From NCBI GenBank assembly GCA_014378705.1, contig JACMND010000140.1, forward strand, positions 1 to 56,569: a stretch of 56,569 nt of DNA, given 5' to 3'. Shown one piece after another: positions 18,416 through 26,535 of the stretch. Every line of letters starts with the position of its first letter. The first letter of the stretch is position 1. Source of the DNA: Pedobacter sp. GTDB lineage: Bacteria; Bacteroidota; Bacteroidia; Sphingobacteriales; Sphingobacteriaceae. Under the pieces are notes generated by a model, which worked only from the letters and a program-made list of their open reading frames with translations, was not told the DNA's origin and ran no database searches. The position numbers and the translations under genes are program-made.

Positions 18416-19051
18416 ATGAGAGAAACAACATCGAAAGAAAAGATGCTTAAAAAGATCCGTAAGGCTCTTTTAGAAAAACGTGACAATCCATATCCCACCC
18501 TTGAAGATACACCTGTATACCCAGAAAACACTCAACATCTGGAAATTACATTTGCGGAGCAATTTACATCTGTTGCTGGTAACTTTATTTATTGTGCTGA
18601 TGAAATTCAATTTATAGAAAACTTAATCCAGCTTGCTGAAGATAAACAACTTCGCAAGATCTTTTGCTGGGAACCTCCTTTACAACAACTACTTCAAACT
18701 TACGAATATCCATTTTATAGCACAGATACAGACTTTAATCAGGCCGATGTGGGCATAACATTATGCGAAGCACTGATTGCCAGAAACGGGAGCATTCTGG
18801 TTTCAAATGGGAATGCATCAGGCAGGCGTTTAAGCATTTACCCAAATATTCATGTTGTTTTAGCTTATACATCACAATTACTTTTAGATCTTAAAGACGG
18901 CTTTGCGCTTCTTAAAAAGAAGTATGGTGATCACTTACCTTCTATGATCTCCAACATAACCGGGCCAAGCCGTACGGCCGACATCGAAAAGACCTTGGTT
19001 ATCGGTGCACACGGCCCAAAAGAACTGTTCGTGTTTTTAATAGAGGGGTAA
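18416..19051 (+). CDS. LUD domain protein (LutC/YkgG-like)
   Basis: 211 residues of the LUD (DUF162) family. Features: an N-terminal helix KKIRKALLEKRDNPYP, the central stretch DVGITLCEALIARNGSILVS with the family Gly-Ser, and the C-terminal SMISNITGPSRTADIEKTLVIGAHGPKELFVFLIE, where GPSRTADIE is the LutC hallmark. LutC works with LutA and LutB to oxidise L-lactate. No lutA or lutB is visible next to it, so either they are elsewhere or this is a standalone paralogue. Start: ATG at 18416 with TTG one codon upstream. A later ATG at 18443 is possible given the short leader. Confidence 0.85.
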   Translation: MRETTSKEKMLKKIRKALLEKRDNPYPTLEDTPVYPENTQHLEITFAEQFTSVAGNFIYCADEIQFIENLIQLAEDKQLRKIFCWEPPLQQLLQTYEYPFYSTDTDFNQADVGITLCEALIARNGSILVSNGNASGRRLSIYPNIHVVLAYTSQLLLDLKDGFALLKKKYGDHLPSMISNITGPSRTADIEKTLVIGAHGPKELFVFLIEG

Positions 19052-19146
19052 TTACTCCATTCACTTCATACAATTACCTGGTTAATAACTCCCTTCTAGC
19101 TTTAAAATTACCTTATTTTGCAATTGAAAACCCTCACGAACAAAAA

Positions 19147-19178
19147 AATGCCCCGGAACTTTCGTTTGCCAGGGCATT
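19147..19178 (-). terminator. Terminator of the secreted protein gene at 19192
   Basis: AATGCCC (19147-19153) pairs with GGGCATT (19172-19178), with further partial pairing inside. On the minus strand the stem is followed by a run of T (the A-run 19142-19148 on plus). It lies 14 bp past the stop of the minus-strand gene. Confidence 0.65.
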
Positions 19179-19191
19179 AAACTAACCTAAA

Positions 19192-19725
19192 CTACCTTTG
19201 CTTTTTGATCATTGAAGTAACAGAGCCTGAAGGAGAGGCGTTCTGCATACGCGACATTTCAATAATTTTATCATTTTCAATGGCGGCCTGTATGTATTCA
19301 GAGGGTGATTGTAATCCCACTATCCATATATACCGGTTGGCCTGGTCAAAAATAAAGCTGCGGTAAATGGTGTAGCCGCTATAATGTGATTTTACGAGGC
19401 TTTTAACCCCTGCCGGCAAGTTGTTTTCAAAACCATAACCAACATGATAAACCATGTAGCCACCTTTCTTGTAAAGTGCCTTGTGGTTCATGTCGTTTTG
19501 GTTAAAATTTACTAAGAACCGGTCATTGAGTTGTATCCATCGAATCTGCGATGCATCCTTAAAGGACCTTGCAAAGTTTCTCAATACCCTTTCTGAAATG
19601 GCATTTGGAGAAGTGATGGTTACTTGTGGCAGCACATTTGTTTTAGGCTGCTGTGCAGAGGCGCTGTTTACTACCATGAGTGAGAACAGGCATCCGCTGA
19701 TTGCGGAGATAATTTGTGTTTTCAT
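19192..19725 (-). CDS. Secreted protein of unknown function
   Basis: 177 residues with a clear signal peptide (1-24, cleaved after NSASA). The mature part reads as a single alpha/beta domain of about 110 residues rich in aromatic residues (FARSFKDASQIRWIQLNDRFLVNF, KKGGYMVYHVGYG, SHYSGYTIYRSFIFDQ). This is reminiscent of the PepSY/BLIP-like small periplasmic proteins of Bacteroidota. The tail 155-177 is low-complexity Ser/Lys. No catalytic motif is recognised. Its upstream region carries a 22-bp-period direct repeat, which suggests dedicated regulation. Homology is not certain. Confidence 0.75.
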   Translation of the reverse strand: MKTQIISAISGCLFSLMVVNSASAQQPKTNVLPQVTITSPNAISERVLRNFARSFKDASQIRWIQLNDRFLVNFNQNDMNHKALYKKGGYMVYHVGYGFENNLPAGVKSLVKSHYSGYTIYRSFIFDQANRYIWIVGLQSPSEYIQAAIENDKIIEMSRMQNASPSGSVTSMIKKQR

Positions 19726-19781
19726 TTTGTTAATTGTTTAATTGATTTATAAATTATTTATTTGAGTTTAAAGGATTTACA

Positions 19782-19819
19782 CTGGTACTTAAATTTGATA
19801 CTCCTGGTACTTAATTTTG
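19782..19819. repeat. Two 16-base direct repeats with 22-bp period upstream of the 19192-19725 gene
   Basis: CTGGTACTTAAATTTG (19782-19797) and CTGGTACTTAATTTTG (19804-19819) differ at one position and are spaced 22 bp start to start, two helical turns. They lie 57-94 bp upstream of the start codon at 19725. A third GTACTTAA occurs at 20843-20850, about 92 bp upstream of the start of the next minus-strand gene. The spacing fits a dimeric activator binding one DNA face, such as a LytTR-type regulator, but that is inference. Confidence 0.5.
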
Positions 19820-19920
19820 TATTGGATTTATAGCAGCTTAGATATTTAATCCTATTGCTGGTAACTTTGCTTGTTAATGCATTGGCGGATTGGGTGATGT
19901 ATATTTCCATAGATTAATAT

Positions 19921-20751
19921 TTAAAATGCAATACCCAAACTGAAACCCAGTCCGCGAACACCCACAAAAGGGCCGTCTATCTTTCCGCTTATTCCCTGGT
20001 TGTTCACCGTACTTGCAAGCACATGTTTACCACCTATCACCAGAATATCATCCAGGTTTTGTTTCAGCTTTTGTATATCCGCAGGACTGAGTGAACTTAA
20101 ATCTTTAACCCCGCTTGACGAACCTGAAAGTTTACCATAATGCCCGCCCAGTATATACCAATCAAAGGTTACGCGTTTCGCGACAAGCCATTGTTTACCT
20201 AACATCAAGCCCCCGCCATAACCGTTAGCCTTCGATTTAAGTGGGATGCTGATCACATCGTTATTTGCCGTAGTAAATTGATAGTTGTAATTATGATTGA
20301 ACTGAGCATAACGGCCGTACACCGCCAGATAAATGCCCCGGGCACCAGGCTTTTTGCCACCGTAAAAGCGAAACTCGCCGGTATAAGCATTTCCTCTGGT
20401 CTGCATCCGATTAATGCCTGTAAGAATTTCATCGCCCCCATTAATTTTATCATTTAATTTTTTTACGATGGCCAGCTCTCCCAAGTTGGTGGTCGGCATG
20501 GTACGGAAACCTGCGCTGAAGGATATTTTCCGCGAAAGCGAACGCTCCAAAAAGAAACTGTAATTGTTTAATGCCAGCGACGACAGGTTGATCTTGACGT
20601 TGTTTTTTGGGAATTTCAATTCCGTTGCCGCCGCCTCATCCTGGTTAATCGAATTCGGTATCTGGGCAAAAATGGCTGGTGCTGATAGCATTATTCCCAT
20701 CATGGAAAAAGTACTGATGAAATTTTTGAGGTAGAATAAATTTGTTTTCAT
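19921..20751 (-). CDS. Putative outer-membrane beta-barrel protein, unknown function
   Basis: 276 residues. A signal peptide lies at about 1-29 (ending AIFAQ). The mature protein opens with KNNVKINLSSLALNNYSFFLERSLSRKISFSAGFRTMP, a pattern of alternating hydrophobic residues seen in DUF3575-like Bacteroidota barrels. Later strands such as YTGEFRFYGG, GIYLAVYGRYAQF, KANGYGGGLMLGKQW and a C-terminal GVRGLGFSLGIAF ending in Phe also look like barrel strands. Function is unknown. It is on the same strand as the secreted protein gene at 19192, with a 195-bp gap, and shares the GTACTTAA motif upstream. Confidence 0.75.
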   Translation of the reverse strand: MKTNLFYLKNFISTFSMMGIMLSAPAIFAQIPNSINQDEAAATELKFPKNNVKINLSSLALNNYSFFLERSLSRKISFSAGFRTMPTTNLGELAIVKKLNDKINGGDEILTGINRMQTRGNAYTGEFRFYGGKKPGARGIYLAVYGRYAQFNHNYNYQFTTANNDVISIPLKSKANGYGGGLMLGKQWLVAKRVTFDWYILGGHYGKLSGSSSGVKDLSSLSPADIQKLKQNLDDILVIGGKHVLASTVNNQGISGKIDGPFVGVRGLGFSLGIAF

Positions 20752-20940
20752 GGCCTGATATTGAATGTTTGTTCATATCAAAGTTCATGTTACAGCCTAT
20801 GCGCATCCACAGGAAGAAGACCCAAAAGCACCGGGTTTTTTAGTACTTAAAAGAGGGTTAAAACACGGGGTATGATTGGGGATAGAAGGACTTATCTTAG
20901 TTCTAATTAACTAAATTTTAAACCTTTAAAAAATCTTACT

Positions 20941-21330
20941 ATGGACCCCAACACACAAACACTACTTAATTGTGATGAAGTAAGTGAAGATCAGCTTAAG
21001 AAATTATCAGACAATTTTTACAAGCAATTTTTAAAATTTGATGAAAATGATCATTTAAGAAAGCTAAACAAAACAAAAGACTCAGGTGCTGTTTGGATTT
21101 CTAAAGCTGACTTAGATGCTCTTTTTCACAACTGTTCATCCGGTAACGAAGAAGCTGGATTAACTATTTACTTTATCGTCCATAATAAGAATATGGATAT
21201 ACCCTTACCAAACTATAATGATTATCACAATCAGTTAAGCGTAGTCTTTCAAACCCATTGTTCTGGTTTAACTCAGGCAAGAATAACCAGTAAATCAATA
21301 TGTCCTCCGGCTACAAACTGTAGATCCTGA
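20941..21330 (+). CDS. Small cysteine-containing protein of unknown function, first gene of a two-component operon
   Basis: 129 residues with no signal peptide or membrane segment. It contains five Cys (C11, C65, C107, C121, C127), the last four in HNCSSG, THCSGL, SICPPA and TNCRS. A helical N-terminal half (EDQLKKLSDNFYKQFLKF) is followed by an alpha/beta part with GLTIYFIVHNKN. I do not recognise the family. It is five bases ahead of the membrane protein gene, whose 3' end overlaps the histidine kinase, so it is probably part of the sensing unit or its output. Confidence 0.75.
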   Translation: MDPNTQTLLNCDEVSEDQLKKLSDNFYKQFLKFDENDHLRKLNKTKDSGAVWISKADLDALFHNCSSGNEEAGLTIYFIVHNKNMDIPLPNYNDYHNQLSVVFQTHCSGLTQARITSKSICPPATNCRS

Positions 21331-21335
21331 AAAAC

Positions 21336-21989
21336 ATGTATGATTACTTTTTCTTGTTTCAGCTAGCCGCTTTACTGGTTTATAGCATTCAATTTAATAA
21401 ATTAAAAAGCACGCTCTATAAATGGTTTTTGCCATATTTAATTGTAATGGCGGTTTATGAGTTTGGAACATTTAACGGTTGGTTTACTGTCAGTGGAAGT
21501 AATCATTGGAGTTTTAACATTATTTCAACTTTGGAGTTTTTATTCTATGGCTATTTTCTGTTTAGGCTATTGCGAAAAAATAAAGCAAAGAGGATTTTCA
21601 CACTTGCTCTTTGCTTTACTCTTTTTGTAACCACACTGAATATCTTCTTTATACAGGGATTCTGGAAATTGCATACGTACTCCTACCTGTTGCAATCGGT
21701 AGTTATTATTGCTGCAACCTGCATGTTTTTCTATCAGCTAATGCAAAATGTACAAAGCAAAATACCGCTGTTCAGGAATCCGGATTTTTGGTTATGCACG
21801 GGTTTATTATTTTATTATCTGGGCAGTTTTATGTTTTTTGCTTCTTTCTCTCATATGGCATATAAGGGAAATCCCAATTATACAATGCTCTATCAGGTTA
21901 TTTATAATTTTTACAATATTATTCTCTACGTGTGTTTAATCAATTCATTCTTATGCTTCAGGAAGACAAAGATGTTATCATATTTATAA
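21336..21989 (+). CDS. Integral membrane protein, unknown function, possible sensor module
   Basis: 217 residues with about six to seven hydrophobic helices starting at the very N-terminus (FLFQLAALLVYSIQF) and short polar loops. There are no recognisable catalytic motifs. Its last 37 bases overlap the histidine kinase gene, which itself has only one membrane segment and no ligand-binding domain. The natural inference is that this protein provides the membrane sensing part for the kinase, as in 7TM-type sensors of Bacteroidota. Confidence 0.8.
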   Translation: MYDYFFLFQLAALLVYSIQFNKLKSTLYKWFLPYLIVMAVYEFGTFNGWFTVSGSNHWSFNIISTLEFLFYGYFLFRLLRKNKAKRIFTLALCFTLFVTTLNIFFIQGFWKLHTYSYLLQSVVIIAATCMFFYQLMQNVQSKIPLFRNPDFWLCTGLLFYYLGSFMFFASFSHMAYKGNPNYTMLYQVIYNFYNIILYVCLINSFLCFRKTKMLSYL

Positions 21990-22783
21990 TTGCCGGTACT
22001 GCGATACTACTCTTGCTTGGCATTTTCATTATAAGCTTTTTGTTTTTTTATCAGAAAAAACAAAATAGCTACATTAAAGAGAAGAATCAATTGAAAAACA
22101 ACTTTCGACAGGAACTCCTTAAAACTCAACTGGAAGTTCATGAACATACTTTAAATCATGTTTCACATGAGATTCATGATAATATAGGGCAGGTTTTGGC
22201 CTTCATTAAACTAAACCTTGGAAGTATTAAAGACCTGCCTCAGGCTGAAAAACAGGTGCGGATAGATGAAAGTCGGGATCTGGTTTCGCATGTAATTACT
22301 GATCTGCGGGATCTGTCTAAAAGTTTAAGTTACGAAACCTTGGTTACCAAAGGCCTGGCAGAAACTATCCGAATGGAAATAAACCGGATTAATAGAGCCG
22401 CGAATTTCTCCCTTGAATTTAATATAACCGGCCAGGTACTTCCGCTAAGTCAGCAGAGGGAATTGGTTGTGTTTCGAATCTTCCAGGAATGTATGCAGAA
22501 TATCATCAAACATTCTGAGGCTAATCAGCTTAAAATAACCTTGCAGTATTCAACCGAATTGTTTAATTTGATAATTGAAGATGATGGCATAGGTTTTTGT
22601 CCGGATGATGCGATAGAACAGGGAGGGGCCGGGCTGGAGAACATGAAAAGTAGGGCGAAACTTATTGACGCAACCATTTCTATAACCAGTTCATCGGGCA
22701 AAGGTTGTACTATAAAAGTCAGCCTAAACCCATCACAAATGCAAGTTAGTTTTGATGGATTGTACCCAAGTGGCCCTGATTGA
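21953..22783 (+). CDS. Sensor histidine kinase, NarX/HisKA_3 type
   Basis: 276 residues from the ATG at 21953 (an in-frame GTG at 21932 would add 7 residues). One membrane helix at about 8-33, then a coiled linker. The HisKA_3 motif SHEIHDNIGQ has phosphoacceptor His75. A HATPase_c domain has FQECMQNIIKHS (N box) and DDGIGF (G1), then GAGLENMKSRAKLI (G2). There is no extracytoplasmic sensing domain, so the signal must come from the membrane or a partner, probably the overlapping upstream membrane protein. Its 3' end overlaps the response regulator gene by 29 bp. Confidence 0.92.
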   Translation: MLQEDKDVIIFIIAGTAILLLLGIFIISFLFFYQKKQNSYIKEKNQLKNNFRQELLKTQLEVHEHTLNHVSHEIHDNIGQVLAFIKLNLGSIKDLPQAEKQVRIDESRDLVSHVITDLRDLSKSLSYETLVTKGLAETIRMEINRINRAANFSLEFNITGQVLPLSQQRELVVFRIFQECMQNIIKHSEANQLKITLQYSTELFNLIIEDDGIGFCPDDAIEQGGAGLENMKSRAKLIDATISITSSSGKGCTIKVSLNPSQMQVSFDGLYPSGPD

Positions 22784-23390
22784 TGATCATACCCTTTTTC
22801 GAAACGGGCTTGCTCGAATGGTAAATTGCTATCCCGGTTACCATGTATTGCTCGAAGCAGATAACGGTGAAGATTTCATCAGAAAAATTAGCAAAAAATT
22901 TAAACCCGATTTAGTTTTGCTGGACATCAGCATGCCTGTTATGGATGGGCCGGCTACTGCAACATGGCTCCGGCAGAATTTTCCGGAAATAGCTATTCTT
23001 GTACTAAGCACATTTGATGATGACGAAAAGGTACTCTCCATGATTAGCCTGGGCGTAAAAGGCTATATCCTGAAAGACTCTAAAGAGGATGAATTTATAA
23101 ATGCCTTAAACCTTGTGTCAGATTCAGGCACCTATTTCCCTGCATTTGTAACCAAGCACTTGGTGAAAAATTTCAATACCCGGAATGAAAAAATCAACTT
23201 AAATCCCAGGGAAATTGATTTTTTAAAGTTAAGCTGCAGCGAACTGACTTATAAAGAAATTGCCGGTAAGATGAACGTAAGTGCCCGCACCGTGGATGGA
23301 TACCGCGATCAGTTATTTGAAAAAATCCATGTTAAAAATCGCGTAGGGCTGGTGCTTTATGCCATTAAAAATAAATTTGTAGAACTCTGA
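22755..23390 (+). CDS. LuxR/NarL-family response regulator
   Basis: 211 residues. The receiver domain has acidic pair D10/D11, phospho-site Asp57 (VLLDISMP), the conserved Thr/Ser in VLSTFDDDE and Lys in YILKDS. The output domain is a GerE/LuxR HTH (LNPREIDFLKLSCSELTYKEIAGKMNVSARTVDGYR). It overlaps the kinase gene by 29 bp, so kinase and regulator are made together. The start is the ATG at 22755, just after an in-frame TTG. Targets are unknown; the gene train beginning at 23611 is the obvious candidate. A weak hairpin (23440-23456) follows. Confidence 0.93.
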   Translation: MDCTQVALIDDHTLFRNGLARMVNCYPGYHVLLEADNGEDFIRKISKKFKPDLVLLDISMPVMDGPATATWLRQNFPEIAILVLSTFDDDEKVLSMISLGVKGYILKDSKEDEFINALNLVSDSGTYFPAFVTKHLVKNFNTRNEKINLNPREIDFLKLSCSELTYKEIAGKMNVSARTVDGYRDQLFEKIHVKNRVGLVLYAIKNKFVEL

Positions 23391-23610
23391 TTGACAACCT
23401 GCACTATTATTTTACTAAAAGTTACTTCAAAATAAGTGCTGTTGATAATCTCAACAAATAATTTTAAATTGTAGCGTAATTCCTATCCATACGGCTTACA
23501 AACATCCGATTTTCTCAGATCCCATTCAATATAATTTCCAACAATCATTTGCTGATTTTTTTAACGGGTTTAATAAATCCTGAAAATGTGGTTTCAATTG
23601 TATTATTTGT

Positions 23611-24624
23611 ATGCCTGATCATTCTTTTGATATCTTTCCCTTCAAGGCTATTGATGGCTTTAAGTGCAATTTGTGGCGGTTAAGATCTGGTTCGGTCAAA
23701 GAAAAAGGTCCTGTGCTATTAGTTCATGGGGCGGGCGTTCGCAGTAATATTTTCAATCCGCCCAACGGCAAAAACCTGCTTCATGTTTTAAGTGTCGCGG
23801 GTTATGATGTATGGCTTGAAAACTGGCGAGGAAGTATGGAATGCCAAAAAAACGAATGGAATCTGGATCAGGTTGCATTTAACGATCACCCCGCGGCCGT
23901 TCAGGAAGTTTGCCGGGTTACAGGAGCAAAAAAAATTAAAGCTATTATCCACTGCCAGGGCTCAACAAGCTTTATGATCTCTGCCGTAAACGGATTTATT
24001 CCAGAGGTAGAAACGATTGTTTCCAATGCGGTTTCACTGCATCCTGTTGTTTCCAGTTTTGCCGCACTTAAACTTAATTACATTGTTCCCTTAGTAAAGC
24101 CAATTACTAAATACTTAAACCCGCAATGGGGCGACCATGCATCCGGCTTAAAGGAAAAGGCATTTCAGTTGCTTGTAAAATTTACGCATCGTGAAAAAGA
24201 TACCAACGTAGGGAAATTTGTAAGCTTTACCTATGGCAACGGTTATCCCGCGTTATGGGAACTTGAGAATTTAAACCCCGAAACAATGGAATGGATCAGG
24301 AATGAATTTGGGAATGTGCCTCTTTCATTTTTCGATCACATCAAAAAATGTGTCAGTACCGGAGCACTGGTATCGGCTAACGGCCAAATAAACTATAGTT
24401 CGTTCAAACCAAAAACCAATGCCCGAATTGTTTTTATTACAGGGAAAAAAAATAAATGCTTCAGCAGCAAAAGCCAGGAAGAAAGCTACACTTATTTTAA
24501 TGCTAAAAAGCCTGGCTATCACCGCTTTTATCAATTTGATCAGTACAGCCATTTGGATATTTTTTTAGGAAAAAATTCCATTAATGACATTTTTCCAACT
24601 ATTGTTAAAGAACTAAACATTTGA
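23611..24624 (+). CDS. Alpha/beta hydrolase with Cys at the nucleophile elbow, PhaC/acid-lipase-like
   Basis: 337 residues, no signal peptide. PVLLVHGAGVRSNIF (about 34-48) is the oxyanion-hole strand, and GYDVWLENWRGS (64-75) recalls acid lipases and PHA synthases. The nucleophile elbow reads AIIHCQGSTS, placing Cys115 where lipases have Ser. His314 in YSHLDIF is the likely catalytic His. Cys nucleophiles occur in PHA synthases and dienelactone hydrolases. Similar domains are, from memory, found fused to GMC oxidoreductases in other bacteria, and a GMC gene is in this cluster. A lipid-like ester or thioester substrate is inferred. Confidence 0.82.
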   Translation: MPDHSFDIFPFKAIDGFKCNLWRLRSGSVKEKGPVLLVHGAGVRSNIFNPPNGKNLLHVLSVAGYDVWLENWRGSMECQKNEWNLDQVAFNDHPAAVQEVCRVTGAKKIKAIIHCQGSTSFMISAVNGFIPEVETIVSNAVSLHPVVSSFAALKLNYIVPLVKPITKYLNPQWGDHASGLKEKAFQLLVKFTHREKDTNVGKFVSFTYGNGYPALWELENLNPETMEWIRNEFGNVPLSFFDHIKKCVSTGALVSANGQINYSSFKPKTNARIVFITGKKNKCFSSKSQEESYTYFNAKKPGYHRFYQFDQYSHLDIFLGKNSINDIFPTIVKELNI

Positions 24625-24636
24625 AGATTTTTGGTT

Positions 24637-25527
24637 ATGGGATTACCGCAACGCATTAAAGATTATACCGGGAGGTTTGCCCTCGTTGACGGCATCCCAT
24701 TTACCATGCCTGTTCAGGCTAAAAATTCGCCGGCACTAATGGCCGGTTTTTTCTGCGATTATAACAAAGCCCGAGAATTGCTTCCCGGAAACGAGATCCA
24801 TCCCGTAAGGTACTTTAACGGCAAGGCAATTTTTATGGTAACCGTAATTGATTACCGTGAAACAAGCATTGGAAAATATATTGAATACAGTATCGCTCTT
24901 GCCTGTACCCGCGGATTAAAACCAGCGCCGCTTATGCTACCTGTCGTTTTTATGAAATATTACCATACCGGACAGTTTATACTTGATTTGCCTGTTAGCT
25001 CAGAAATTTCTGTAAAAGGCGGTAAAGGTATTTGGGGGATGCCCAAGCACAAGGCAAGTCTTGATTTTTTAATCAGTGACCAAACAGTATCATCTCAATA
25101 TGAAAAAGACGGGCAATTTGCTTTTAGAATAGAGATTGAAAAACCCACTAAATGCAATTTACCGGTAAAAATTGGCTCAGTAAATTACAGCCATTTTAGA
25201 AATATGCTGATGGCATCCTATGTTAATATAAATGCAAAAGCCGGAATCCGTTTAGGGAAAAACGCCAAGGGAAAATTGTACATCGGCGATCATCCCCGAA
25301 CTCAATTTATGAAGAGTCTGAACATCGAAAGCAAACCCTTTTTTACTTTTTATACCCCTTCGGCTATCGGCGTTTTAGACGATCATTTTGAATGTTGGTT
25401 TATAACTTACCCAAATAATCCAGATAAAGTAACACCGGAAGGTTTCGAAAGCGTGGCCGATCTTGGCCTTAACGAAGATTGGCTACCTGCTCCATCCTTT
25501 ACAGATTATGCAAAATATAAAATCTGA
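24637..25527 (+). CDS. Acetoacetate decarboxylase-fold protein
   Basis: 296 residues from the ATG at 24637 (TTG two codons earlier is less likely). The segment GIWGMPKHKA (131-140) aligns with the Pro-Lys-Lys active site of acetoacetate decarboxylase, so Lys137 is the presumed Schiff-base lysine. The neighbouring pKa-tuning Lys is replaced by His138. Other family signs are PVRYFNGKAIFMVTVIDYRET and the C-terminal GVLDDHFECWFITY. Many such proteins are not decarboxylases but act as aldolase/dehydratases. It lies 12 bp after the hydrolase. The role is likely a small-molecule C-C bond or imine chemistry step in the locus. Confidence 0.82.
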   Translation: MGLPQRIKDYTGRFALVDGIPFTMPVQAKNSPALMAGFFCDYNKARELLPGNEIHPVRYFNGKAIFMVTVIDYRETSIGKYIEYSIALACTRGLKPAPLMLPVVFMKYYHTGQFILDLPVSSEISVKGGKGIWGMPKHKASLDFLISDQTVSSQYEKDGQFAFRIEIEKPTKCNLPVKIGSVNYSHFRNMLMASYVNINAKAGIRLGKNAKGKLYIGDHPRTQFMKSLNIESKPFFTFYTPSAIGVLDDHFECWFITYPNNPDKVTPEGFESVADLGLNEDWLPAPSFTDYAKYKI

Positions 25528-25543
25528 CCGTAATTTATTTGCG

Positions 25544-26032
25544 ATGAATAAAACAAAAAATACATTCCTCGACATAAATAATGCCTACATCTTTTTTTGC
25601 GCTTCTGTTTACCTGGGTATGTTCTGGTCATTGCATTTTTTCTGGTTTCCCAATTATCCCAAAACTTTAAATGTTGGCAACTACTACGATGCCATTATTC
25701 CGCAAACTAACCAGGCCACCAAATTCTTTTTCATCACTATTCCAATTATGGCATTGGCTATTCTCATTATGCTGATTACAGAATGGCGTAGCAAGTTAAT
25801 TTGGGTTCCACTAGCATGGATACCCGGTTTGACTGCACCGGTAATTATTCAGCAAAAATTTATAGAAGATATAAATAATCAGTTTAAGGCAGGTGTAACT
25901 GATCCGGTAATACTTCAAAAATTATTAAAAGACTGGATGTTTTGGAACGATGTCCGCTGGATTATCCTGACTGTAATGTGGCTGATCACCATGTATTTTT
26001 TTATTGCTAAAACGAGGAGGCATGAAGAATGA
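25544..26032 (+). CDS. Small integral membrane protein (DUF1772-like), unknown function
   Basis: 162 residues from the ATG at 25544, 16 bp after the previous stop (earlier in-frame starts would overlap it). There are four predicted helices: FFCASVYLGMFWSLHFFWF, FFFITIPIMALAILIMLI, IWVPLAWIPGLTAPVII, and WIILTVMWLITMYFFIA near the end. A loop holding FNPxxP-like NYPKTLNVGNYYDAIIPQTNQATKFF lies between helices 1 and 2. The overall form resembles the DUF1772 group, but that is a weak call. Position in the gene train suggests a membrane role in the same pathway. Confidence 0.7.
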   Translation: MNKTKNTFLDINNAYIFFCASVYLGMFWSLHFFWFPNYPKTLNVGNYYDAIIPQTNQATKFFFITIPIMALAILIMLITEWRSKLIWVPLAWIPGLTAPVIIQQKFIEDINNQFKAGVTDPVILQKLLKDWMFWNDVRWIILTVMWLITMYFFIAKTRRHEE

Positions 26033-26094
26033 TAAAATAAGAATTAGGATTACGGTTTAGGCTATTGTTTTATCTCATTAATCAATTCTCTCCT

Positions 26095-26475
26095 ATGAAA
26101 AAATATCTAAAACTCATCATTCTCCTCATATCCATAACCACCATTTTTTCTGGCATTCTTCAAATTATCTCACCGGGTTATGTTCTCAATTTTATAGGTG
26201 CAGATATTACCTCTGCGACAAAACATTTTTTTGCCATTTTAGGCATGTTCATGGCTCTTTTTGGCGGGATGATGATTCAGGCGTTATACAGTGTTCATAC
26301 AAATGAAGCTGCAGTTTTATGGGCTTCATTTCAAAAACTGGGTGCTTCATTGGCTGTTGGCTTAGGAATTTTTTATGGAATATTTAATGAGTTTGCATTA
26401 AGTGTGGCGATTTTCGACCTACTCTCAGGCTGTATAATTTTATGGTATTACGTAGGAGAAAGGAACAATGATTAA
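26095..26475 (+). CDS. Small integral membrane protein, unknown function
   Basis: 126 residues from the ATG at 26095 (a TTG at 26065 is the only earlier start). Four hydrophobic helices, including a signal-anchor-like N-terminus, and the middle stretch HFFAILGMFMALFGGMMIQALY. No catalytic motif was found. It resembles the DUF4345 type of small four-helix proteins. It is 62 bp after the previous gene and 60 bp before the next, so operon membership is likely. Confidence 0.7.
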   Translation: MKKYLKLIILLISITTIFSGILQIISPGYVLNFIGADITSATKHFFAILGMFMALFGGMMIQALYSVHTNEAAVLWASFQKLGASLAVGLGIFYGIFNEFALSVAIFDLLSGCIILWYYVGERNND

Positions 26476-26535
26476 AAATTATTCTTTCCTCAAACTCACA
26501 ACTCACAACTCTGTGCTCCTTTATTCCTGCTCTTT

